From: Rana temporaria
Taxonomy: Eukaryota > Chordata > Amphibia > Anura > Ranidae
DNA: 64,000 nucleotides
Direction: 5' to 3'
Assembly (NCBI RefSeq): GCF_905171775.1
Contig: NC_053491.1
Span: 397,575,838-397,639,837, forward strand
Positions 45,440 to 55,779 of the stretch are shown in pieces. The position numbers and the translations under genes were made by a program. A model generated the notes under the pieces. That model was not told the DNA's origin, ran no database searches, and saw only the letters and a list, made by a program, of their open reading frames with translations. Numbering within the stretch: the first letter of the stretch is position 1; each line of letters opens with the position of its first letter.

Positions 45440-46281
45440 TTAAAGGATAACTCCACTTTCTTGGGGAAAAAATAGCAGAAGTTTACACAAAGGCCCCGTA
45501 CACACGATAGAATCTATCCGCAGATAAATCCCATCAAATGGGTTTCTGCGGATAGATTCTATGGTGTGTACACTCCGGCGGATATTTATCCGCGGATATT
45601 TCTGAATTCCAGCAGATAAATATTTGTCGACATGCACAGAATATCTATCTGCTGGAATCGGATCCCACGGATGGATCCGCTCGTCTGTACAGACTCACCG
45701 GATCCATCCGTCCAAAGGGATTCCCCGCACGCGTCGTAATGATTTGACGCATGCGTGGAATTCCTTATATGACAGCGTCGCGCCCGTCGCCGCGTCATAA
45801 TAGCGGCGACGGCGCGACACGTCATCGCCAGAGGATTTCAGCGCGGATTTCAATGCGATGGTGTGTACACGCCATCGCATAGAAATCTGCTGAAATCCTC
45901 GAGAGGATTTATCCGCGGATACGGTCCGCTGGACCGTATCTGCGGATAAATCCTCTCGTGTGTATGGGGCCTAAGACACACGTCATGTTTGAGGCATCCC
46001 CTGCAACAAAAATTTCATTTTTGGTGAAATACCCCCAATAGGAAATCACATCTACAGGGATGCAGACCCAGCAGCTTTCCTTGTTGGAGCCCTGCATGTG
46101 CAGCAGCTGATTGATAATTATGAAACCACTCCCACTAGATTCACTTTCGACATGGCTACAGACAAACGAACAGGGATTTCTTCAGAATAACAAAAGGTAG
46201 GAATCTGCAACAAAGTTTGTTAAAATCCTTGCAATGTCCTTGGAATGTTTTTTTCTCTACAAAAGTGGAGTTACTCTTTAA
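45440..46281. mobile_element. TTAA-flanked MITE (AGGATAACTCCACTTT termini)
   Basis: It starts TTAAAGGATAACTCCACTTT and ends AAAGTGGAGTTACTCTTTAA, inverted ends flanked by TTAA (45440-45443, 46278-46281). The right part matches 9133-9448. It is split by the MITE at 45492-45971. No transposase. Confidence 0.85.
45492..45971. mobile_element. Harbinger-like MITE (GGCCCCGTACACACGAT termini)
   Basis: The ends are GGCCCCGTACACACGATAG and the inverted CGTGTGTATGGGGCC. The interior is full of TATCCGCGGATA-type palindromes. The flanks AAA and TAA are only partly alike. It is nested in the TTAA element at 45440-46281. Confidence 0.82.
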
Positions 46282-46541
46282 GCAAATAGTATACATACAA
46301 GAGGCATGTGTACACCTACTTGAATCTTGGTGTGCTTTGTGTATTTCTCCCAGATCTGTGCAGTAATTCAGTGTAAAACATGGCTTTAAGAAGGAGCTTC
46401 CTGTAATGTAGACCGGTCACTGTTGTTATCTCTCCTTGTGCAAGGTGCCTGGTCTTGTATCCGCCTCCTCTTCTGGGTGGAGCCTGCTGCTTCCCTCTCA
46501 CAGCTCTGCTCTCTGAAACACGGGAGTACTAAAGGCAAATC

Positions 46542-47289
46542 CAGGGCTGTCTTAAAGCGGGGGTTCACCCTGTTAAAAAAAAAAAAAATGTTTTTTTTTA
46601 TTAGACCATTACATTCGGCATCGTAGCGCGAGCTACGGTATGCCGGTCTTACATTTTTTATCCCCGTACTCACTGTGCTATGGCTCATTGAAGATTCCGG
46701 GGAATGGGCGTTCCTATGGTGAGAGAAGGTGATTGACGGCCGGCCCTGGCACGTCACGCTTCTCCGGAAATAGCCGAAATAGGCTTGGCTATTCACGGCG
46801 CCTGCGCATAGCCTGTGCGCAGGCGCCGTGAAGAACCGAGACCTACTCCGGCTGTCTTCGGGGAGCGTGACGTGCCAGAGCCGGCCGTCAATCATCCTCC
46901 CTCTCCATAGGCACGCCCATTCCCCGCGGGAGTCGGATTCTTCAATGAGCGATAGCACAGTGAGTACGGGGATTAAAAATTTAAGACCGGCATACCGTAG
47001 CTCGCGCTACGATGCCGAATGTAATGGTCTAATGATGTGAAGGAGGGTGAACCACCGCTTTAATGAGAGGGCACACCTGGGCCCCTGCACTATCCCCAAA
47101 GCAGCTGGTCCTTGAGCCCACGCTGCCCCAAAATTGGGGGCCCCATGAAGGCACTGAGAGTGATAGATACACAGAGGAGGCAGTCTGCCTCCTACCTACT
47201 TGATGTCTGTTTACCTGCACTGTCATCATTGTAGGGGCCCCAGAGCATTACTTTGCCCAGGGGCCCATGATGCTATTAAGATGGCCCTG
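46542..47289. mobile_element. hAT-type element split by a TTAA MITE
   Basis: The ends are CAGGGCTGTCTTAA and the inverted TTAAGATGGCCCTG. The perfect 8-bp duplication GGCAAATC flanks it (46534-46541, 47290-47297). The TTAA inside its left terminal repeat was used as the target of the element at 46552-47063. No transposase is present. Confidence 0.88.
46552..47063. mobile_element. TTAA-flanked hairpin MITE
   Basis: The ends are TTAAAGCGGGGGTTCACCCT and the inverted AGGGTGAACCACCGCTTTAA. TTAA duplications lie at 46552-46555 and 47060-47063. The arms 46604-46650 and 46983-47030 are almost perfect inverted copies (CATTCGGCATCGTAGCGCGA), and more inverted sequence lies inside (GGCACGTCACG / CGTGACGTGCC). 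The apparent 190-codon frame on the minus strand runs across several elements and is not a gene. Confidence 0.88.
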
Positions 47290-47991
47290 GGCAAATCCAC
47301 TGTACACTACAAGTGCACTCGGAAGTGCAGTTACTGTAGATCTGAGGGGGACAAAAAACAGCATTTTTGCTTGCACATGATTGGATGATAAAATCAGCAG
47401 AGCTTAATAGTAAACATGATCATGCATGATGCTAGAATATCATATACTACTTCAGTCTAAAAATCGAAATAAAGCCACTCAAACAAGTATACAAGTCCCA
47501 TAAAGTGATTAAAGTGCTCGCCCCACATGGATGTGCATTTGAACTAAGTACTAGTGGAGCACCTGTCTATTCTGAATATTTTAAGCACAAGCACTTTAAT
47601 CACTTAATGGGACTTGTATACAGTACATATTTAAATGACTTCTTCGAATTTTAGACTGAAGTGATATATGATATTCTAGCGTGAAGTATGTTGATGTTTA
47701 CTATTGAGTTTTTCAGATAAGCTTACGTTAGCATTGCAGCTGGTGTGAACTTTATAGCACTTTCACTTACACAATTTTTAGTTTATTTAATCACAAGACC
47801 TGTGGCGCTAAAGTAGAATCTTTTTATAATCAGCGGAGCTTCCCCTCTTTTCAGATCTTCCCCTCAGATCTAGAGCAACTGCACTTCCAAGTGCACTTGC
47901 AGTGCACAGTATTTTTGCCTTCAGTGAAACAACCTCACAGTGACAATGTAAGGTCTCATTTACACTTGCTTCGGCTTCAACACGCACATTA

Positions 47992-48505
47992 TAGGCTAGT
48001 TTACACTTGCTTTAAAAAAAGGCTTCAGACAGGCTTTATTAAAACTCTCTGAATGCCAGTTAAAGCTCCTGACACTAAATAAAATGCTTAGCTTACAGTC
48101 CTGTTTACACCTTGCTTTTACTTTGCTTAAGCTTTGCTTCAAAAATTATACCCCATGTCGCTTTAGTGATGCTTCAAAGCATCTTCAAAGCCTCCATAGA
48201 AGTTTATAGCAAAGCTCGCTTGAAGGCCCATCGAAGCCCCACAAAGCCTCATCGAAGCCCCACCAAAGACTCATCGAAGCTCCACCAAAGCCTCATCGAA
48301 GCCCCACCAAAGACTCATCGAAGCTCCATTGAAGCCCCACCAAAGCCTCATCGAAGACCCACCAAAGCACCAAGCAAAAGCAAGGTGTAAATTGGACTGT
48401 AAGCTAACCATTTTCTTTAGTGACAGGGGCTTTGACTGGCGTACAGAGAGCTTTAACAAAGCATGTCCAAACCTTGTTTGGAAGCAAGTGTAAACTAGCC
48501 CTTAT
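47992..48505. mobile_element. MITE with GGCTAGTTTACACTTGC termini
   Basis: GGCTAGTTTACACTTGCTT at the left and the inverted GCAAGTGTAAACTAGCCC at the right enclose non-coding DNA with a second inverted pair (GCTTACAGTCC near 48090, GGACTGTAAGC near 48395). No clean target duplication was found. Confidence 0.75.
48230..48372. repeat. About 21-bp minisatellite in the MITE
   Basis: Six or seven units of CACCAAAGCCTCATCGAAGCC, with alternation of AAGACTC and AAGCCTC variants. The 92-codon frame with RSPTKPHRSPTK repeats comes from it. Confidence 0.85.
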
Positions 48506-48509
48506 TGCT

Positions 48510-49212
48510 AATTTTACCAGGTGCACACAAAGATTTATTGTAGTATACCGACACTGCTAATAGGCTGTTGCACTGCAGTGTAGGCACCAGTCCATGGTAT
48601 TGTATAGTCTTGGTTCTACCCATCTCATTCCCTGCATGATCCTTTTGACTCATCAAATTGATGGAGACAACATACAGGTCAGCAGGAAAATTCTGGGGGG
48701 GAGTTGGAAGCAGCAGGGCCAACAGTACTAGTGAGTGGTCACAGTATATTTTTGGATAGGACATTAGACACAGGCAGAGGTGGTAGGGGAGGTTAGACAC
48801 AGGCAGAGGTGGTGGAGATGGGATTAGTGACACTAATCTCTGTGTCAGCGTCGCCTATAGCGATCCCTCTTCCATCATGGGGTCTCTGCTCAGCCAAAAG
48901 CTCCTCCCCCTTTACGTTGTTGGCCATTAGCCTGTCAGCTGACTTTCTCGTCAGCAGCAAAGGGGCAGAGGAAGCTACGGAGAGGATGGGTGGGTGACCA
49001 GCTGTGCGGGTATGGCAACAAGTGCTCTGACAATACCTCCAAAAGCAGCGGCACCAGGCCATCCACATAGTGGGATGAAGAGCGGAGCAGGTGGGCGGAG
49101 CGGAGTCCGATCGGGCGGGACCACTGTATTTATGGGCGTCAATGTGCCGCCCCTCAGAACCTGTCGCCTGGGACCAATGGTCCCATCGGTCCTATGGTAG
49201 GGCCGGCCCTGA
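48510..49212. other. Repeat-like, ending in a hAT-style terminus
   Basis: The right end GTAGGGCCGGCCCTG resembles a CAGGGCCGGCCC hAT terminus, but I could not find its partner or an 8-bp duplication. AGGTTAGACACAGGCAGAGG-type wording is repeated near 48775 and 48800. There is no gene. Confidence 0.4.
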
Positions 49213-49321
49213 CAATATTGATTGGGTATATCCCCTATAGAAAAAAAGACACATTAGCAGCAATCTGACAGAGTAAGTGATCTTTTAACTTTCAATTTCT
49301 GAACTGTGTTTGGGCAGTGTG

Positions 49322-49395
49322 TCATGGTGTAATGGTTAGCAAGCCGTGCTGACAGCCATAGGATCGAATTGCCATGGGGCTGCTACAAGAGCGGG
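49322..49395 (+). repeat. tRNA-like sequence in left arm
   Basis: TCATGGTGTAATGGTTAGCA matches the A box and D loop of Gln/Glu-type tRNAs. GGATCGAATTGCC is a degraded B box at the expected distance. The mirror copy at 51200-51280 reads GGTTCAAACC at that place on the minus strand. The acceptor stem does not pair, so it is a SINE head and not a tRNA gene. Confidence 0.65.
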
Positions 49396-50313
49396 GTCCA
49401 GAGAGGTGGGCCAGTCATTTTATTTATTTATTTTTGTTGTAAAAAAAAGTTGAAGGTACCCTATAATAGAATGTTTACAAATACCCCTTATTTTTAAATA
49501 AATAATTCTTTTAACATAGATCCACAAAAACAAAAGAAGCAGCGCTCATGAGTAAAGTAATTGAACTTTATAGCCTAAAATAAGAAATGACAAAGGTATT
49601 GGCACACACAATAATAAATTAAAAATTCATGTATCTACAAAAATGTGATAGATAAGACAATAAGTCCAAAATGAAAGCCACTAGGTGGAGTCCTGTGATG
49701 GAATGGTTAATATCGACACAATCATCTCTCAGTATGCCGCTGTGGGAAGGTTGCAATGCTACACACCAGGACAGATGGTAAATCACTGATGGAGTGACTA
49801 ACAAACAGTACCTCAGATGGATGGATGACCTGCAGTGACAAATAGTTGTCGGCTGTGAAGGAGGACTCAGGTGACAGGAATGAGCCAGTGGGGACACACC
49901 TTGGCAGGCAATCCCCAGCACCGCCGCGGTATCTGCAGGCGGGCGAGCCTGGACGCAAAGCCGATGACGCACCAATGCTGACACATCAGATGGTCAGATG
50001 GTCGGATGGTCACATGCAGGGTCAAAGATGGGGGAAGATGCGCTCTCCGGACTCCGACTTCCTAGGATCACGTGACGACAAGGAACCAATCAGAGGTGCA
50101 GGCAATAGTATCTGTGTCAAAGATGCGGACACTGGCGTCAATGGTTGCTGTGATGGAATGGCAAGACGCCGGCGTAGACAAACAGGACTCAAATGAATGG
50201 CAGTCAAATGGACTGCCATTCAACTGGCAACAACAGCATGCACAGCCAGTGACAAGTGGTTATGGCATAACGTCTTTTTTCTACTTGGGGAGAAATATTG
50301 CACAACTCCCTTT

Positions 50314-51088
50314 TTAACCACATCAATACTCTTCTTTCGCCCCCTTCCTTCCCAGACCAATTTTCAGCTTTCAGCACTCTCGTACTTTCAATGACAATTG
50401 CACAGTCATGCTACACTGTACCCAAATGAATTTTTGATCCTTTTGTTTGCACAAATAGAGCTTTCTTTTGGTGGTATTTATTCATGACTTTTTTTTTGCG
50501 ATAAAGAGCAAAAAAGAGCAGAAAAGAGCAGAAATTTGGAAAAAATATATATTTTCTTCTTTATATTTTAAAAGAAATCCAATAAAATCTAATTTTGTCA
50601 TAAATTTAAGCCAAAATTTATTCTGCTACATGTTTTTGGTAAAAAAAATTCCCGTTAAGTGTACAATAATTGGTTTGTGTGATCACGGACATATGTGTGC
50701 AAATAATCATGTGGGACATGTGATTTTACTGTTACATATGTGGGGACCAGGTGTTTTTACTATGTGGGGACAGCTGGGCTGCAGCGATCCCTCTCCTCTC
50801 CTCACCAACAACTTCTGTGTGAGGAGAGGAGAGCCGATCGCCTAGCAACCGGCTCTGTGTTTACATCACATGATGGCTTTGATTGAACACGGCCGTCATG
50901 TGATCAGGAGGGCCAATCACAGAGCCCTCCTGCTGATCTGAGATGTGCCGTGTCCGGGTGACACGAGTGCATCGGGAACACGCGCGCGCGATCCCCCTCC
51001 TTCTGAGGGACGTTCCTGAACGTCCACTCAGAAGGAGAGAGCACCCGCCCAGCCATATATGTACAGTGGCTGGGCGGGAAGTGGTTAA
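50314..51088. mobile_element. TTAA-flanked MITE (CCACTT terminus family)
   Basis: It begins TTAACCACATCAATACTC and ends GGGCGGGAAGTGGTTAA, with TTAA on both sides (50314-50317, 51085-51088). CAGCTTTCAGCACTCTC and AGAGCTTTCTTTTGGTGGT match the element at 59280. Hairpins lie near its right end (GGACGTTCCTGAACGTCC). Confidence 0.85.
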
Positions 51089-51199
51089 AGAATTCTTTAT
51101 TTAAAAATAAGGGGTATTTTTAAACATTCTATTATAGGGTACCTTCAACTTTTTTTTACAACAAAAATAAATAAATAAATGACTGGCCCATCTCTTGTA

Positions 51200-51282
51200 G
51201 CAGGCCCATGGTGGTTTGAACCTATGGCCGTCCACACTGGTAGTCCAGCTTGCTAACCACTACACCATGACACACTGCCCAA
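51200..51282 (-). repeat. tRNA-like sequence in right arm
   Basis: On the minus strand, TCATGGTGTAGTGGTTAGCA is followed by a B box, GGTTCAAACC. It is better preserved than the left copy. No matching acceptor stem is visible. Confidence 0.65.
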
Positions 51283-51390
51283 CCACTGCTCAAAAATTGA
51301 CAGTTAAAAGATCACTTACTCTGTCAGATTGCTGCTGCTGCTACTGCGTCTGTTTTCTTCTATAGGGGATATACCCAATCAGTATAACTT

Positions 51391-52229
51391 GGTCAAACCG
51401 GCCAGTTACAGCAGCCTAGATTATAGGGGAGCCCTGGCTGGAAAACAATGGCTCTAAAGATATATGTGGACAGTAGTATTGTTTGAGCCTAGCAAGTTCT
51501 AGCTTAGATATTCACATTCCCTTACAATAACAGAAAATGCTGTAATAATCAACTGGAATTTGATTTTTGAAAAGCCACTTGTGAAGGCCTGTATGAACCA
51601 TAAAGAAATCAATTAAACGACTCATCTTAGCCATTATTACAACTCATTGTCAGGAAAAGCTGCCCTGTCTTAACCCCCATTTTATCTCCCAGATGGAGTG
51701 CTGTAATTGTACCTGTCAGTGACAGCTGAGAAAAATATATGTTCTGGTTCTACGCACTCGCTGATCTCCAAAATGTGATCTCTGGAAAATAATAAGCTTG
51801 GACAGTGAAGAGGTGATAATCTTCCTGGAAATTGAAGGGGCTGCAACGTGCAATATTGTAACTAAGTGAGGTCACAGCCAAGGCCCAGTCAGAGAAGTCA
51901 CCTTTCAAATGCTGTCCTTGCCAGACTTGTTGGAACTCATTAAATACTTTCATATGGGTTCAACTTTCTGGGCAAAGTTTTTCTACATGCCGAACTTACG
52001 AATGTTAATGTTTGCAGTGCTGTATATAATTAACGCTGAGTGTTTAAATGTGTCATTCTCAATTAAGACTTCATACTGTCTCCTGGGAATTCATTCTGGA
52101 TCAAATTATATACAGTACTGTAAATGTATATCTACTGTATCAAAACCAAAAAGCAAAAAAATAATACATGCTCTCCATTGGTCTCTTAAATATACCATTT
52201 AAAGCATTTTATTTTATCCAAAAAAGTAG
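51391..52229. other. No gene recognised
   Basis: AT-rich intergenic DNA. A 97-codon frame at 51909 lacks recognisable features. Confidence 0.45.
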
Positions 52230-53795
52230 AGATGGCCAGAACCCCCCGATTTGGTTTGCAACAGAACATCTTGAACAGGCAAAAAAAACATACGAACTCT
52301 ATTAACGTCTATGGGGCACGAACATGAAAAATCAAAAGTCCTAATTTTAAAGGCTTATATGCAAGTTATTGCCATAAAAAGTGTATATGGACCCGGGTAC
52401 TGCCCTAGGGGACATGTATCAATGCAAAAAAGTTTTTAAAACAATTTTTTTTAAAGGAGCAGTGATTTTAATGATGCTTAAAGTGAAACAATTTTTTTTT
52501 TAAATATCGTGCCTGGGGTGTCCCTTCCGTCTGCCTGTAAAGTGGCGCATTAGTGCAATGTATAGAACATGCCACCCAATAATGACATTTCTAAAGGAAA
52601 AAAAACAATTCAAACTTGCCTGCGGCATTATTGTATTGCCAGCTCCAAGCAATACAGATTTAAAAAAATTTAAAAAGCGGAAACATTTAAAAAGAAAATT
52701 GGCGTGCCCACTACCCCAAAGCACCTTTCCCCATGTTGATGGGGACAAGGGTCTCTTCCCGACAACCCTGGGCTGTGGTTGTCGAGGGCTGCGGGCAGAG
52801 GGCTTATCGGAATCTGGATAATGGGGGGAACTAATGCGCAACCACACTAACTAGAGCAATAGGTCCTAACTAAATAAAATAAACTAAGCTAAGCAGCAGC
52901 CACAACTAAAAAGTGCTCACACACTGATAACATGTTAATATAAAAAGGGTAATGGCGCTCGTTCATGAACAAAAAGATAGAGTAATAAAATAAATAATTA
53001 ACTAATTAGAATCTACAAGTATGCTCCAACCGCAATCCAAGAATTATAACTGACGAGCCGTAAGAACCAGAAAGGATGTTTCACTCCTAATATTACCCAC
53101 TAGCAATCCACGGGATGATGAGGGGGGTACACTGAGTGATGTTTTTTGTACAAACGTGAACCAATTAGTGGTACAATGGGTACCACCAACTCATAATGCA
53201 AAAAATATAAAAAATATGACACTAATTGGAATGTTAAGTAGTTAAGGGATAATAAACTAACAAAATATATATATTAAAATGTGTGAAACATCAAGTGACA
53301 ACCAAGATCCACTAACCAAAATAAATGTATAAAGTGCAGTAAGTGAAGAATGCAAGTACCAAGACATGCATAATAAAATTAAGAAAAAACTGGCAAAAAT
53401 GTGTGAGTCTCTGTGCTTATTCCACACTTCAAAAATGTGTGCAAAAATTGCGATTAATCAAGTGTCCAAATAAGTTCACACAATGTTCTTCAATCAACAA
53501 TAGTTCCCAAAATGCATGTGTGCTCCAATATAAATAACAGGATGCTTGAATCCACACTGGTTTCCACGGTGCATAAGTGCAAAAATAGTGCTCCGTTTCC
53601 CCAAGCCTCTCGCCTCAGAAAGGCTTTAAAACAGCCTATATGGATCTCCAATACTGCTGGCTTAGTAGTACAGCAGATTCCGCTGGTGATGAACGACTCC
53701 CGGCCAGTCTGTTAGCCCACGTCACTCCAATCCTCCAGGTTAATGGTCCCCAGGTCCCAGCAATAGGATCGCAAGGTGGATGGCTCTCAATTAAA

Positions 53796-54564
53796 CAAAC
53801 AATAAAGGCTCCATAGTGTAAAACTGTTTAACACATTTTAATAATAAAAAGCAAGTGCACTTACAGCAAACTGGTAAAAAGACAGCGTGTAGCGTGTATT
53901 CAGAATTTCTCCGCTCTCGGCCACGAGCGGAGGTGACGTCACCACCAGCTCTCCTCCCTTATGCGTTACATGGCTGTACACGCCACTTACTCATAGGGTA
54001 TGGAGCCGCTGGTGTAGAGGTGATTTTTATCTGCCAAGCCATCATGGCAACCAATGTCAGCACGACGGCGGGCATGTATGGTACTCAGAATTAACAATTA
54101 CAATTTTTACAGCTGATTATCGCCATCTGGGCAGATGATAATAATTTAAGAAACAATACAATTTTAATCGTTTAAAATAACATAAAAAAATATTAAAACC
54201 ACCAAATGCGCCCTCTAGTGGTTGAAAAGGTAAACTGACCCAATTTATACTGCCATCCTTCAGGTAGTCAGCCCCCTCTAGTGGTTGTAAGAGAATAATA
54301 AAATAATATAACCAAATAATGAAATAATAAATCCAGTGGCCGCATCATGTCCATAATCCTAACCAATTATGTAGCTTAACATCTGATTGACCATAATGCA
54401 TACAATATTGACACAATAATATTACAGTTTAAGATTATAATTCCTTACGTGTAATCTAAAAACAAGTCCTTATTTAACCCGCCATTAGGAAATGAAGGAC
54501 ACATTGAAGTGTTTAGAAGAATGGTATTGAAGGACCTACAGGGACCTACAAGGACCTACATGAT
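53796..54564. other. Internal non-coding part of the PLE
   Basis: It lies between the left inverted arm and the RT frame, contains GAGGTGACGTCACC and two CCCTCTAGTGGTTG repeats (near 54212 and 54272), and has no ORF. Its orientation relative to the RT cannot be fixed from sequence alone. Confidence 0.45.
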
Positions 54565-55575
54565 ATGAAGATAAAGAAGATTCATGACCCAGGAGACATC
54601 AAGAGTGGTATAAGAAAATTGGAGGAGAGGAAGGATATAGTAGTGAGACAGGCAGATAAAGGGGGGGCCATTGTTATCCAATCAAAATTGGCATATAAGA
54701 AGGAAATTGAATGCCAACTGAGTGATAATGTCACATATTTGAAATTACCTGGGAACCCTAAGGTTCATTATAAGGATGACCTGGCAAGCCTTATAAAAAG
54801 AGGAATCAAAAAAGGGCTTTTAAATAAGAAAGAAGGAAAACACTTACAACCAATGGGAGGCAGGATCCCTGTCATATATACCCTCCCGAAAATTCATAAA
54901 TCCAGAGAAGAACCACCGGGGAGGCCTATTGTGAATGGAATCAACTCAGTAGGGGCGAGAGTAGGAGAGTACATTGACTGGTTCCTTCAGCCTCTAGTGG
55001 AAAAAACTGAATCATATCTGAGGGACACAAAGCATTTGATACAATTATTGGACACCATTAAACTTGATGAGAGCTCGGTATATCTGGCTACAGCTGATGT
55101 TTCATCACTGTATACAATTATAAATCATAAGGAAGCCATACAAGCAACAAACTGTGCATTGAATAGTGACCTTAAAACTGCACAAAAAAAGTTCATAGCC
55201 AATTGCCTAGAATATAGCTTAGACCATAATTATTTTTGGTACGAAAACAAATATTATAAACAAATCTGTGGCATAGGAATGGGCGTGAAATATGCACCAA
55301 GTGTGACCAACTTATATATGGCAGAATGGGAAGAAGATGTCCTATATAACAGAAAACCACAGCAACTACTTTTATACAGACATTTTATTGATGATATTTT
55401 AATTTTTTGGGCAGGGGACAGGGAGAGCCATCCACCTTGCGATCCTATTGCTGGGACCTGGGGACCATTAACCTGGGGAATTGGAGTGACGTGGGCTAAC
55501 AGACTGTCCGGGAGTCGTTCATCACCAGCGGAATCTGCTGTGCTATTAAGCCAGCAGTATTGGAGATCTATATAG
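54565..55575 (+). CDS. Truncated PLE reverse transcriptase (chimeric end)
   Basis: 336 codons. The N-terminal half is typical PLE RT: VVRQADKGGAIVI near 27-39, then IPVIYTLPKIHKS and PPGRPIVNG near 104-125, then the YLRDTKHL region. The palm motifs are ATADVSSLYT (catalytic D), GIGMGVKYAPSVTNLYM, and FIDDILIFW near 276-284. Just after FIDD, at about 55420, the frame passes into the element's own non-coding sequence, so the last 50 or so residues are not RT. The thumb, cysteine linker and GIY-YIG nuclease are missing. TIINH replaces the usual T-IPH after motif A. It is therefore not a complete enzyme, although no stop interrupts what remains. Confidence 0.85.
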   Translation: MKIKKIHDPGDIKSGIRKLEERKDIVVRQADKGGAIVIQSKLAYKKEIECQLSDNVTYLKLPGNPKVHYKDDLASLIKRGIKKGLLNKKEGKHLQPMGGRIPVIYTLPKIHKSREEPPGRPIVNGINSVGARVGEYIDWFLQPLVEKTESYLRDTKHLIQLLDTIKLDESSVYLATADVSSLYTIINHKEAIQATNCALNSDLKTAQKKFIANCLEYSLDHNYFWYENKYYKQICGIGMGVKYAPSVTNLYMAEWEEDVLYNRKPQQLLLYRHFIDDILIFWAGDRESHPPCDPIAGTWGPLTWGIGVTWANRLSGSRSSPAESAVLLSQQYWRSI

Positions 55576-55756
55576 GCAGTTTTAAAGCCTTTCTGAGGCG
55601 AGAGGCTAGGGGAAACGGAGCACTTTTTTTGCACATATGCACCGTGGAAACCAGTGTGGATTCAAGCATCCTGTTATTTATATTGGAGCACACATGCACT
55701 TCTGGAACTATTGTTGATTGAAGCACCTTGTTTGAACTTATTTGGACACTTGATTA
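55424..55756 (+). repeat. PLE non-coding arm, first part of right mirror
   Basis: It matches the reverse complement of about 53460-53790 with few differences (GGGACCTGGGGACCATTAAC, GGAATCTGCTG, AGCCTTTCTGAGGCGAGAGG). It continues at 58554 after removal of the nested MITE. Confidence 0.85.
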
Positions 55757-55779
55757 CCGTATTTGCCGGCATATAAGAC

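Larger units (their letters stand above)
46530..47945. mobile_element. Foldback element hosting a hAT element
   Basis: Once the insertion at 46542-47289 is removed, ACTAAAGGCAAATC joins CACTGTACACTACAAGTGCA. That sequence is inverted at 47880-47930 (TGCACTTGCAGTGCACAG, TTTTTGCCTTCAG). Further inverted pairs follow inside: 47430-47520 against 47600-47690 (AGAATATCATATA; AAGTATACAAGTCCCAT). It is non-coding, class unknown. Confidence 0.65.
49222..51390. mobile_element. Inverted tRNA-like SINE arms around PLE-like and TTAA DNA
   Basis: Arms of about 300 bp (49222-49520 and about 51090-51390) are inverted copies of each other. They share GATTGGGTATATCCCCTATAG, ATCTGACAGAGTAAGTGATC and GAAGGTACCCTATAATAGAA. 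Each contains tRNA-like promoter boxes. Between them are a non-coding stretch (49521-50313) and a TTAA MITE (50314-51088). Whether the arms are one long-TIR element or two SINEs in opposite orientation is unresolved. Confidence 0.6.

Noticed and set aside
46386..46958. 190-codon minus-strand frame
   Set aside because: It crosses the boundaries of a hAT element and a TTAA MITE, so it cannot be one ancestral gene.
49322..49395. tRNA gene
   Set aside because: A- and B-box-like sequences are present, but the acceptor and anticodon stems do not pair and the sequence is embedded in a repeat arm.
49619..50219. Frames of 65-121 codons on both strands
   Set aside because: They overlap each other on both strands inside non-coding PLE-like DNA and show no protein features.
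55590..55625. Hammerhead core in the second PLE (CUGAGG ... GAAAC)
   Set aside because: Neither the CUGANGA strand nor a GUH cleavage triplet can be placed with matching helices.
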